From positions 124,001 to 188,000 of the forward strand of contig NZ_FOQD01000013.1 of NCBI RefSeq assembly GCF_900113665.1: DNA of 64,000 bases, given 5' to 3'. The notes beneath the pieces are model-generated. The model had not been told where the DNA came from. It did no database searches and worked only from the letters and a program-made list of their open reading frames with translations. How positions within the stretch are numbered: the stretch's first letter is position 1; the number at the start of each line of letters is the position of its first letter. This DNA comes from Planctomicrobium piriforme. Its GTDB lineage: Bacteria > Planctomycetota > Planctomycetia > Planctomycetales > Planctomycetaceae. Both the position numbers and the translations under genes were made by a program. This document shows, one piece after another, positions 39,641 through 47,636 of the stretch.

Positions 39641-41089
39641 TCACTCTGCCAGGCCGGCGACGTAGGCGGATTCGGGGAGGTCTTTGCCGGTCACGGCCTT
39701 GAACTGCCCGTTCAGTTGATCCATGTAGATATTCGCACTGCTGATGACTTTGCTCCCCCGATCGCGAGCCTCCTGCATCAGGGAGTTCTCGATCGGCAGG
39801 TTGCTCACGTCCAAAACCGTCATATTCGGTCGGAACAGCGACGGGTTGATCTGCCCGTGCCGGGTACCGGAGGAGATCTGGGGGTCGGCCAGAATCACGA
39901 TGTCCGACAGGGTTTCGTAGAGATTCTGAAACGGCACAAAGCGGCAGTTATTGACCTGAGCGGTGTGTTGAGCGCGTTTATCGTCCGGGCCGCAGACGCT
40001 GACGAGACCTTGCCGCTGGGTGATGGCGTGGACCATCGATTGGGCCATGCCGCCGTTGCCGATGACCATCACGTTTTGCGTCGCCAACGTTTTGCCGATC
40101 GGCTGTAACTCCGCTTCCACGGCCTTCAGGCTGCTGCGCCAAAGAGTGTTGTAGCCGTGCCACCCGTCGTCCCGTTTGAGCAAAAGATTGAGATAGCCGC
40201 TCTGGCGGTCGTGCTTGTCGACATGTTCGGCCAGTTCGAGCAGAGATTGCCCGTGCGCTCCCTGGACAATAATGGCGCGGATCTTGAGGACATCGAGCAT
40301 TTTCTTCAGTTGTCGAAGATCACCCAGCTCGATGGGGAGACAGCGGACGTTTCCTCCCAGGTGCTGAAACCCGGCGTTGAGGACTTTCGTGGTGACGGTC
40401 TGCGACTCGCCGAAGCCGGCGACGGCCACGAAGGCCGTTTTGGGAGTGATGCCGTCGCTGTGATAAATGTCTTTGAGATCAAAGACGGTCGCCTGACCGG
40501 GATAGGCTTCCATCCCCTGTTCGAGCGCGGCGTAGATCCAGGGCGAGCCGTATTTCATTCCCAGCAGCGAGAACGTGATTTCCGCCTGACCGAGTCCCAG
40601 ACCGACGACCGGCAACGTCCGTTTCTGACTGACGGCCGCCAGCAGCGGCCAGGCGGCGTCGAGCGTGGGCGTCGGCCAGGCGAACTTCACAATGTCAGCC
40701 TTGGCATTGGCGGCGGCATCAAACACGCCGTCGATGTCGGTTTCCGGGCGGTCGAGTCGGGTGAAACTGATGACCCGTTGCGTTTTCCCGAAACGGGGAA
40801 TCTGGTCGGCGATATCGAGATCGAGTTCGATATAAGCCGGGCCGGCGACAATGGCCTGCCGCAGGAGGAGCAGGCGTTCCTGCTCGGTCCCCTTCCACTT
40901 CCCGCCATCCTGAGGCCGGCGGCAGGAGACGATCATCGGCTTATCCACCGCGGTGATCAGATCTTTCACATCCGGTTCGTTGACGAAGTGATCCAGACAC
41001 AGTTCGATGATGTCGCCATGACGTGCGGCATTGAGCAAATCAGCTTTCACCAGGGTCCGCGAAGTGGGGGTGACCGTGATGCAGATCAT
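39641..41089 (-). CDS. AroD-AroE-like fusion (3-dehydroquinate dehydratase / shikimate dehydrogenase), catalytic residues missing
   Basis: 482 residues from the ATG at 41089 (GGAG site upstream), an N-terminal type I dehydroquinase-like TIM barrel (1-210) fused to a shikimate-dehydrogenase-like domain (215-482) with an intact nucleotide motif, VMVIGNGGMAQSM (~340). The normal active sites are changed. In the AroD part the Schiff-base Lys survives (IVKFAWP, Lys135) and a PGQ is kept (~199), but the general-base His of SxHDF is Thr (VISFTRL, ~110), the ExR motif reads ELCLD, and the later Arg is Ser (~174). In the AroE part the catalytic Lys of NVTIPHK is absent (IIVQGAHGQ) and GYNTD reads GYNTL. 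It may not perform both shikimate-pathway steps. Confidence 0.75.
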   Translation of the reverse strand: MICITVTPTSRTLVKADLLNAARHGDIIELCLDHFVNEPDVKDLITAVDKPMIVSCRRPQDGGKWKGTEQERLLLLRQAIVAGPAYIELDLDIADQIPRFGKTQRVISFTRLDRPETDIDGVFDAAANAKADIVKFAWPTPTLDAAWPLLAAVSQKRTLPVVGLGLGQAEITFSLLGMKYGSPWIYAALEQGMEAYPGQATVFDLKDIYHSDGITPKTAFVAVAGFGESQTVTTKVLNAGFQHLGGNVRCLPIELGDLRQLKKMLDVLKIRAIIVQGAHGQSLLELAEHVDKHDRQSGYLNLLLKRDDGWHGYNTLWRSSLKAVEAELQPIGKTLATQNVMVIGNGGMAQSMVHAITQRQGLVSVCGPDDKRAQHTAQVNNCRFVPFQNLYETLSDIVILADPQISSGTRHGQINPSLFRPNMTVLDVSNLPIENSLMQEARDRGSKVISSANIYMDQLNGQFKAVTGKDLPESAYVAGLAE

Positions 41090-41500
41090 GCAAAACTCCA
41101 GCAGAATCGGGAGCAGAGCGTTTGGTTCGGCAGCGATCATATCGGACGGATTGACCGCTGTCGCCGGGTCACCCATTGCGCCGCCACAAGCAGCGAAAGC
41201 GAAAAACGGGAACGCTGGCAATCCAGAGAGTCGGCACAATCGTCAGACTCACGCAGGCTTGCGCGTCTTGTCTGACTAAGGAGTGGGCGTCCGAGATCGG
41301 ACATTCGCGCCCTGCCCCCCAATCGCCGCACTTTGCGGACGAGAAACCGGGTTATGGGGAATGGATCTAGACAGTCGCCCCTTGCGGTCGACAGAATCAA
41401 GCCCCGGGTTCTCCAGAAGGTGGATGTTTCCGCGCGGCAGATTGTTTACACTGTTGTGGCGTTCGCGAACCGGCTGGACTTCGAAAGACGATCTTCCTTC
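41090..41500. other. Intergenic region between divergent genes (411 bp)
   Basis: Upstream of both the AroD-AroE-like gene and the ATP-grasp cluster, so it should hold both promoters. TTTACACT near 41445-41452 could serve as a weak -10 for the cluster, with no good -35. No gene or repeat recognised. Confidence 0.45.
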
Positions 41501-42982
41501 ATGACAGCTTCGCACAACTTCGAGAGCTATCAGACCGAAAACTTTTACGACGAGCTCTTTTATCCGAACGGACAGCCGCGGCCAGGCGGCCGGCTGCTGG
41601 TCGAGAAGATCAACTCGCTCCCCCCGGGAGAACTCAATCAGCGCCAGGAGGCCATCGAACGGGCCCTGCTGCGGATGGGGATTACGTTCGCCGTGTACGG
41701 CGATCAGGCGGGAACGGAAAAAATCTTTCCGTTCGACATCGTCCCCCGCATCATCGAGCCCTTCGAGTGGAGCCACATCGAGGCGGGCCTGAAGCAGCGC
41801 ATCATGGCGCTGAATATGTTTATCAACGATATCTATCACGATCAGGAAATCGTGAAAGAAGAGATCGTGCCGCGGGCCTTGCTCGAAAAGGCAACGTCGT
41901 ACCGGGAAGTCTGCCGGGGACTGAATCCCCCCAAGGGGATCTGGTGCCACATCACCGGCACCGACCTGGTCCGTCACAGCGACGGCGCGATCTATGTGCT
42001 GGAAGACAATCTGCGGTGCCCGTCGGGTGTCTCGTATGTGCTGCAGAACCGGCTGGTGATGAAGCGGAGTTTTCCGCACGTGTTCGCGGCATCGCAGATC
42101 CGACCGGTGACGGATTATCCCAGCAAGCTGTATGAGACGCTGGCCCACCTGGCGCCGGATCACATCGGCGAGCCGACCATCGTGGTGCTGACGCCGGGGA
42201 TCTACAACTCGGCGTACTACGAACATTCGTTCCTCGCCCAGCAGATGGGGGTCGAGCTGGTCGAAGGCCGCGATCTGGTCGTCAAAGACGGCTTCGTCTA
42301 CATGCGGACGACTGACGGCTTCCAACGGGTCGACGTCATCTACCGCCGTATCGACGACGACTTCCTCGATCCACAGGCGTTCCGCAAGGATTCGATGCTG
42401 GGAGTGCCCGGCCTGCTCGACGTGTACCGCAAGGGTCGCGTCGCCATGGCCAATGCTCCCGGCACCGGCATTGCCGACGACAAGGTGATTTACGCCTTCG
42501 TCCCGGACATGATCCGGTACTATCTGAACGAAGAGCCGATTCTCCCGAACGTTCCCACCTACGTCTGCGAAAAGCAGGACGACCGCAAGTATGTGCTGGA
42601 ACACTTGGGGGAACTGGTGGTGAAAGCGGCGAACGAGGCGGGCGGTTACGGGATGCTCGTGGGTCCGCACTCCACGTTGGAACAGCAGAAGGAATTCGCC
42701 CAGAAGATCAAAGAGAATCCTCGCAACTACATCGCCCAGCCCACGCTGGCCCTGTCCCGCGTGCCGACGATGGTCGACGATCACTTCGAAGGCCGGCACG
42801 TCGACTTGCGGCCGTATGTGCTGTATGGCAAGTCTGTCTGGGTGCTGCCAGGCGGGCTGACGCGAGTGGCGCTTCGCAAGGGGTCGCTGGTCGTCAACTC
42901 CTCGCAAGGGGGCGGCAGCAAAGACACCTGGGTCGTGGCGCGTTCCGCCCGCGAGGCGAAGGATGAAGCCAAGGAGATCTAG
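41501..42982 (+). CDS. Circularly permuted ATP-grasp protein (set 1, COG2308-like)
   Basis: First gene of the cluster. 493 residues; the ATG at 41501 starts MTASHNFESYQTENFYDELF. Circularly permuted ATP-grasp enzymes form amide bonds via an acyl-phosphate intermediate. The family's central block reads VLEDNLRCPSGVSYVLQNR (Glu168, Asn170, expected metal ligands) and the glycine-rich nucleotide loop reads NEAGGYGMLVGP (around residue 380). Both appear intact. The closing block (VDDHFEGRHVDLRPYV, LPGGLTRVAL) is typical. Comparative genomics pairs such proteins with alpha-E and transglutaminase genes and predicts peptide synthesis or modification. The acceptor and amine substrates are unknown. 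Confidence 0.9.
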   Translation: MTASHNFESYQTENFYDELFYPNGQPRPGGRLLVEKINSLPPGELNQRQEAIERALLRMGITFAVYGDQAGTEKIFPFDIVPRIIEPFEWSHIEAGLKQRIMALNMFINDIYHDQEIVKEEIVPRALLEKATSYREVCRGLNPPKGIWCHITGTDLVRHSDGAIYVLEDNLRCPSGVSYVLQNRLVMKRSFPHVFAASQIRPVTDYPSKLYETLAHLAPDHIGEPTIVVLTPGIYNSAYYEHSFLAQQMGVELVEGRDLVVKDGFVYMRTTDGFQRVDVIYRRIDDDFLDPQAFRKDSMLGVPGLLDVYRKGRVAMANAPGTGIADDKVIYAFVPDMIRYYLNEEPILPNVPTYVCEKQDDRKYVLEHLGELVVKAANEAGGYGMLVGPHSTLEQQKEFAQKIKENPRNYIAQPTLALSRVPTMVDDHFEGRHVDLRPYVLYGKSVWVLPGGLTRVALRKGSLVVNSSQGGGSKDTWVVARSAREAKDEAKEI

Positions 42983-43170
42983 GTTCCTGGCCGCCATTCC
43001 CGCCGCCCACGAAGTTACAGATCACGGATGGCGACCCTGTCATCTGTCGAGAAGCGAAAACGACAACAGAGAGATCCAGCCATGAGGCATTAAGCACAAG
43101 CCTTGCCGCGAATTTCCGAGAGCCGCTCGTGCGGAGATTTGCGTCGTCAGCGGGAATTTTCGAGCATCGC

Positions 43171-44184
43171 ATGATTCAACAAGAACATCGTTTTTCCATG
43201 CTCAGCCGTGTCGCAGAATCGATTTACTGGATGGGCCGTTATGTGGAACGGGCCGAGAACCTCGCCCGTTTCATCGAAGTGTCGCTGAATCTCATTCTGG
43301 ATCAGCCGGATGCGGCGTCACAGCAATGGGAACCGCTGATCTTCGCGACGGGAGACCAGGCCGCGTTCAAGGAACGCTACGGGCAGCCGACGGCGGAAAA
43401 CGTCATCCGTTTTCTGGTGTTCGACCGCGAGTATCCCAACTCAGTGATTTCCTCGCTGATCATGGCGCGCGAAAACGCGCGCAGCGTCCGCGAAGCGATC
43501 TCTTCGGAAGCCTGGGAGCAGCTCAACGAGTTTTATCACTTCGTGCGAGATACGGCGTCAGACCCCCGTCCGCCGGTGGAGCTCAGCGACTTTTTCATCG
43601 AAGTCAAAGACCGCAGCCACCAGTTCAACGGGACGCTCGACGCCACGATGTCGCATAACAAAGGCTGGCACTTCGCCAACCTGGGGCGGCTGCTGGAACG
43701 GGCCGACAAGACCAGCCGTATTCTGGATGTGAAGTACTTCACCCTGCTGCCGAACATTCAGGACGTCGGCACCACGATCGACGACCTGCAATGGTCGGCC
43801 GTGCTGCGCTCTGTGAGCGCGTTCGAAATGTACCGCAAGCGGTATCACGGAATCACCGTGCATCGCGTGGTCGAGTTTCTCACGCTCGACCATTCCTTTC
43901 CGCGGGCGATTCGGTTCTGCATCGATCGCGCCGACGATTCGCTGCACCAGATCGTCGGCTCGCCGACCGGCAGCTACCGCAATCCAGCAGAACAGCAATT
44001 GGGCCGACTGAAGGCGGAACTCGCCTATACCGATATCGACACCGTGATCGATCAGGGGATGCACGAGTTCATCGACCGTCTGCAGACCAAGCTCAATGGA
44101 ATCGGGGAAGCGATTCACGAAACATTCTTCGCCATGCGTCCCTTCGAATCCTTCCAGCGGCAAAGCCAAAGCCAGTCGCACTGA
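43171..44184 (+). CDS. Alpha-E domain protein (set 1, COG2307-like)
   Basis: 337 residues. The conserved start MLSRVAESIYWMGRYVERAENLARF begins nine codons in; I chose the ATG at 43171, preceded by a GGGAA-like site, over the ATG at 43198. The protein is almost entirely alpha-helical, as its name implies, with the repeated helix pair AMRPF at the end. Its role in the pathway is unknown; its fusion to ATP-grasp in the 47633 gene argues that it acts with the ligase. A 188-bp gap separates it from the ATP-grasp gene. Confidence 0.9.
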   Translation: MIQQEHRFSMLSRVAESIYWMGRYVERAENLARFIEVSLNLILDQPDAASQQWEPLIFATGDQAAFKERYGQPTAENVIRFLVFDREYPNSVISSLIMARENARSVREAISSEAWEQLNEFYHFVRDTASDPRPPVELSDFFIEVKDRSHQFNGTLDATMSHNKGWHFANLGRLLERADKTSRILDVKYFTLLPNIQDVGTTIDDLQWSAVLRSVSAFEMYRKRYHGITVHRVVEFLTLDHSFPRAIRFCIDRADDSLHQIVGSPTGSYRNPAEQQLGRLKAELAYTDIDTVIDQGMHEFIDRLQTKLNGIGEAIHETFFAMRPFESFQRQSQSQSH

Positions 44185-44282
44185 TTCGGCAGATGTGCGG
44201 GCGCTCACGACATCCTGACGAACACCTCTGATGCACCTCACCTGAACTCGCTTGCGGCTAACAACCGGCGAGAAAGATCCCC

Positions 44283-47200
44283 ATGGCGATCCGTGTCGCT
44301 CTCCATCACAAGACCACCTACAAGTACGACCAACTGGTCGGCATCGGACCGCAGATTGTCCGCTTGCGACCAGCGCCGCACTGCCGGACCCCGATTGTCA
44401 GCTACTCGCTGAAAGTGCAGCCGGAAAAGCACTTCATCAACTGGCAGCAGGATCCGTTCGGCAACTTCCTGGCGCGGTTCGTGTTTCCCGAAAAAGGGCG
44501 GGAACTGTCGGTCGAAGTCGATCTCGTCGCCGACATGACGGTCATCAACCCGTTCGACTTCTTCATCGAAGAGTCGGCCGACCTCGCGCCGTTCAAGTAC
44601 GAAGAATGGCTCACCCGCGAACTGCGACCATTTCTGGAAGTGAGCGCGCCGGGACCGAAGTTCAAAGCCTTCCTTGATACCCTCGACCGCACGCCGGTGA
44701 AAACCGTCGACTTCCTGGTCGGTTTGAATCAACTGCTCGCCAACAAGATCAATTACCTGATCCGTCTGGAGCCAGGCGTTCAGACTCCGGAAGAAACGCT
44801 GACGACCGGTTCCGGCTCCTGCCGCGACACCGGCTGGCTGCTGGTACAGACGCTGCGGCATCTGGGACTGGCGTCTCGCTTCGTCTCCGGCTATCTGATT
44901 CAGTTGACGCCCGACGTGAAGGCCCTCGATGGGCCGACCGGGACCGAAGTGGACTTCACCGACCTGCACGCCTGGACCGAAGTCTATATTCCCGGCGCAG
45001 GCTGGGTTGGGCTCGATCCCACGTCAGGGCTGCTGGCCGGGGAAGGACATATCCCGCTGGCCTGCACCCCTGACCCGCAATCGGCCGCGCCGATCAGCGG
45101 GGCAATTGATGAGTGCGAGGTCGAGTTCGACTTCGCCATGACTCTCACCCGCATCCATGAAGATCCCCGGGTCACGAAGCCCTACTCTCCCGAACAATGG
45201 GAGGCGATCAACAAGCTCGGCCATGAAGTCGACAAACGCATGGACGCCGCGGACGTGCGGCTGACGATGGGGGGCGAGCCCACGTTCGTCTCCATCGACG
45301 ACATGGAAGGGGCCGAATGGAATTCGGCCGCGGTCGGACCGCATAAGCGCCGGCTCTCCGAAATTCTCATCAAGAAACTGCGCAAGCGATTCGCCCCCGG
45401 CGGCCTGCTGCACTATGGCCAGGGAAAATGGTATCCCGGCGAATCGCTCCCCCGCTGGGCGCTCGCCTGTTATTGGCGGAAAGACGGCATTCCCGTCTGG
45501 GAAAATGCCGACCTGATCGCCGACATCGACAAGACCTACGGCCACGGGCCGAAGGAAGCCAAAGAGTTCATCGATCACCTGGCTCGCGTGCTGGGTGTGA
45601 CGCGTCGCTTCATCGCCCCGGCCTATGAAGATGTCGCGCACTATCTGGTGAAAGAACAGCGGCTGCCGGTCAACGTCGACCCGACCGATCCAAAACTGGC
45701 CGACCCCGAAGAACGTGCCCGCATGGTGCGAATCTTCGAGCGGGGACTCAATAAACCGACCGGGTTCGTGATTCCGCTCAAGCGGCAGTGGTGGCAGGCG
45801 AAAGCGCGTTGGGTGAGCGGTCCCTGGCCGGTCCGCTCTGACAAACTGTTTCTATTGCCTGGCGATTCACCCATCGGTCTGCGATTGCCGCTCGATTCGC
45901 TCCCCTGGGTGCCAGCGGGTGAGGGACAGCAGTTCTATCCGCGCGATCCTTCGGAACCGACGGAACCGCTGCCGGAACCAAGTTATCGCCGCCAGGCCTC
46001 GATTGCCGGTCGAGCTGGTGGAAAATCACGGCCAGGCATTTCAGAGCAGCGGCTCCAGCTCCGCGAAGAGAATGAGTTCGACGAAAAGGAAGAGGCTGAA
46101 ACAGCCGTCGCCCCCGGCGAGGTGCGAACGGCATTGTGTATCGAACCTCGCAACGGTCGGCTGCATCTGTTCATGCCGCCTGTCGAAGCGCTGGAAGACT
46201 ATCTCGATCTCGTCGCGGCCATTGAAGCGACCGCGGCCGACCTGAAGATGCCGGTCATTGTCGAAGGGTATCATCCTCCCAATGACAGCCGCATCAACAA
46301 CATCAAGGTGACGCCTGACCCCGGTGTGATCGAGGTCAACGTCCATCCCGCCAGCAGTTGGGGAGAACTCGTTGAGAACACCCTCGCGCTGTACGAGGAA
46401 GCCCGGGTAACGCGGCTGGGAACCGAAAAGTTCGACCTCGACGGAAAACATACCGGGACCGGCGGCGGGAACCATGTGGTCCTCGGCAGCCGGACCGTGC
46501 AGGATAGTCCCTTCCTGCGACGGCCCGACATGCTCAAGAGCCTGGTCGCGTTCTGGATCAACCATCCGTCACTGTCGTATCTGTTCAGCGGTCGTTTCAT
46601 CGGACCGACGAGCCAGGCGCCGCGGGTCGACGAAGGGCGTCGCGATGCGCTCTACGAACTGAATCTCGCGTTCTCGCTGGTGCCGCCGCGCGGCGAATAC
46701 TGCCCGCCGTGGCTGGTCGACCGTCTGTTCCGCAATCTGCTGATCGACCTGACCGGCAACACGCACCGTGCCGAGTTCTGCATCGACAAGCTGTATTCGC
46801 CTGACAGCAGCAGTGGCCGATTGGGACTGGTGGAACTGCGCGGGTTCGAAATGCCTCCGCATCCGCAGATGAGCCTGACGCAGCAACTGCTGGTACGGGC
46901 ACTGGTCGCCGCCTTCTGGGATCAGCCGTATGATCAGCCGGTTGTGGAATGGGGCACATCCCTGCACGACCGGTTCATGCTGCCCTACTTTGTGTGGGAA
47001 GATTTCGGCGACGTGCTGGACGAACTGAAACGTCGCGGGATTCACTTCGACCGCAACTGGTTCGCCCCGCACTTCGAGTTCCGTTTCCCGGTGATCGGCC
47101 AGACGGTGCGCGACGGCATGAAGCTGGAATTCCGCACGGCGATCGAGCCATGGTATGTGCTCGGCGAAGAACCGGCCGGCGGCGGAACCGTGCGATTTGT

Positions 47201-47636
47201 CGACTCCTCCGTCGAACGGCTGGAAGTCAAAGTCAATGGACTCACCAACCGCCGACACGTCATCACCTGTAACGGCCGTCGGCTGCCATTGACTCCCACG
47301 GGAATCCCGGGAGAATTCGTGGCGGGGCTGAGATACCGTGCCTGGTGGCCGTCAAGCTGCCTGCATCCGACGATTCCGGTGCATACGCCGCTGACGTTCG
47401 ACATTCTCGACACATGGTCGAGCCGTTCTCTGGGCGGCTGCATGTATCATGTGGCACACCCGGCAGGTCGGAACTACGCCACCTTCCCGGTGAACGGCTA
47501 CGAAGCGGAAGCACGACGTGTTGCCCGATTTTTTGAAATGGGGCATACGCCCGGACATGTGTCGACTCCCCCGTCAGAGATCAATCCGGACTATCCTTTG
47601 ACACTCGACCTGCGTCGTGCCGTGAGTCCTTCATGA
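44283..47636 (+). CDS. Transglutaminase-like protein with C-terminal DUF2126 (set 1)
   Basis: 1117 residues. An N-terminal Bact_transglu_N-like domain (1-105) is followed by a transglutaminase core with the Cys180 (GSGSCRDTGW), His229 (TDLHAWTEV) and Asp245 (GLDPTSG) triad. The long C-terminal part (residues ~290-1117) is the DUF2126 type, rich in Trp, Tyr and Arg, for example GEPTFVSIDDM near 333 and HTGTGGGNHVVLG near 723. Members are expected to act as amidases, peptidases or acyl transferases on peptides. A linker with RRQASIAGRAGGKSRP near 570 may be flexible. Its stop overlaps the next start by 4 bp (ATGA at 47633-47636). Confidence 0.93.
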   Translation: MAIRVALHHKTTYKYDQLVGIGPQIVRLRPAPHCRTPIVSYSLKVQPEKHFINWQQDPFGNFLARFVFPEKGRELSVEVDLVADMTVINPFDFFIEESADLAPFKYEEWLTRELRPFLEVSAPGPKFKAFLDTLDRTPVKTVDFLVGLNQLLANKINYLIRLEPGVQTPEETLTTGSGSCRDTGWLLVQTLRHLGLASRFVSGYLIQLTPDVKALDGPTGTEVDFTDLHAWTEVYIPGAGWVGLDPTSGLLAGEGHIPLACTPDPQSAAPISGAIDECEVEFDFAMTLTRIHEDPRVTKPYSPEQWEAINKLGHEVDKRMDAADVRLTMGGEPTFVSIDDMEGAEWNSAAVGPHKRRLSEILIKKLRKRFAPGGLLHYGQGKWYPGESLPRWALACYWRKDGIPVWENADLIADIDKTYGHGPKEAKEFIDHLARVLGVTRRFIAPAYEDVAHYLVKEQRLPVNVDPTDPKLADPEERARMVRIFERGLNKPTGFVIPLKRQWWQAKARWVSGPWPVRSDKLFLLPGDSPIGLRLPLDSLPWVPAGEGQQFYPRDPSEPTEPLPEPSYRRQASIAGRAGGKSRPGISEQRLQLREENEFDEKEEAETAVAPGEVRTALCIEPRNGRLHLFMPPVEALEDYLDLVAAIEATAADLKMPVIVEGYHPPNDSRINNIKVTPDPGVIEVNVHPASSWGELVENTLALYEEARVTRLGTEKFDLDGKHTGTGGGNHVVLGSRTVQDSPFLRRPDMLKSLVAFWINHPSLSYLFSGRFIGPTSQAPRVDEGRRDALYELNLAFSLVPPRGEYCPPWLVDRLFRNLLIDLTGNTHRAEFCIDKLYSPDSSSGRLGLVELRGFEMPPHPQMSLTQQLLVRALVAAFWDQPYDQPVVEWGTSLHDRFMLPYFVWEDFGDVLDELKRRGIHFDRNWFAPHFEFRFPVIGQTVRDGMKLEFRTAIEPWYVLGEEPAGGGTVRFVDSSVERLEVKVNGLTNRRHVITCNGRRLPLTPTGIPGEFVAGLRYRAWWPSSCLHPTIPVHTPLTFDILDTWSSRSLGGCMYHVAHPAGRNYATFPVNGYEAEARRVARFFEMGHTPGHVSTPPSEINPDYPLTLDLRRAVSPS

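Noticed and set aside
41276..42997. Open frame of 573 codons on the minus strand
   Set aside because: Antisense to the ATP-grasp gene, whose family motifs are clear.
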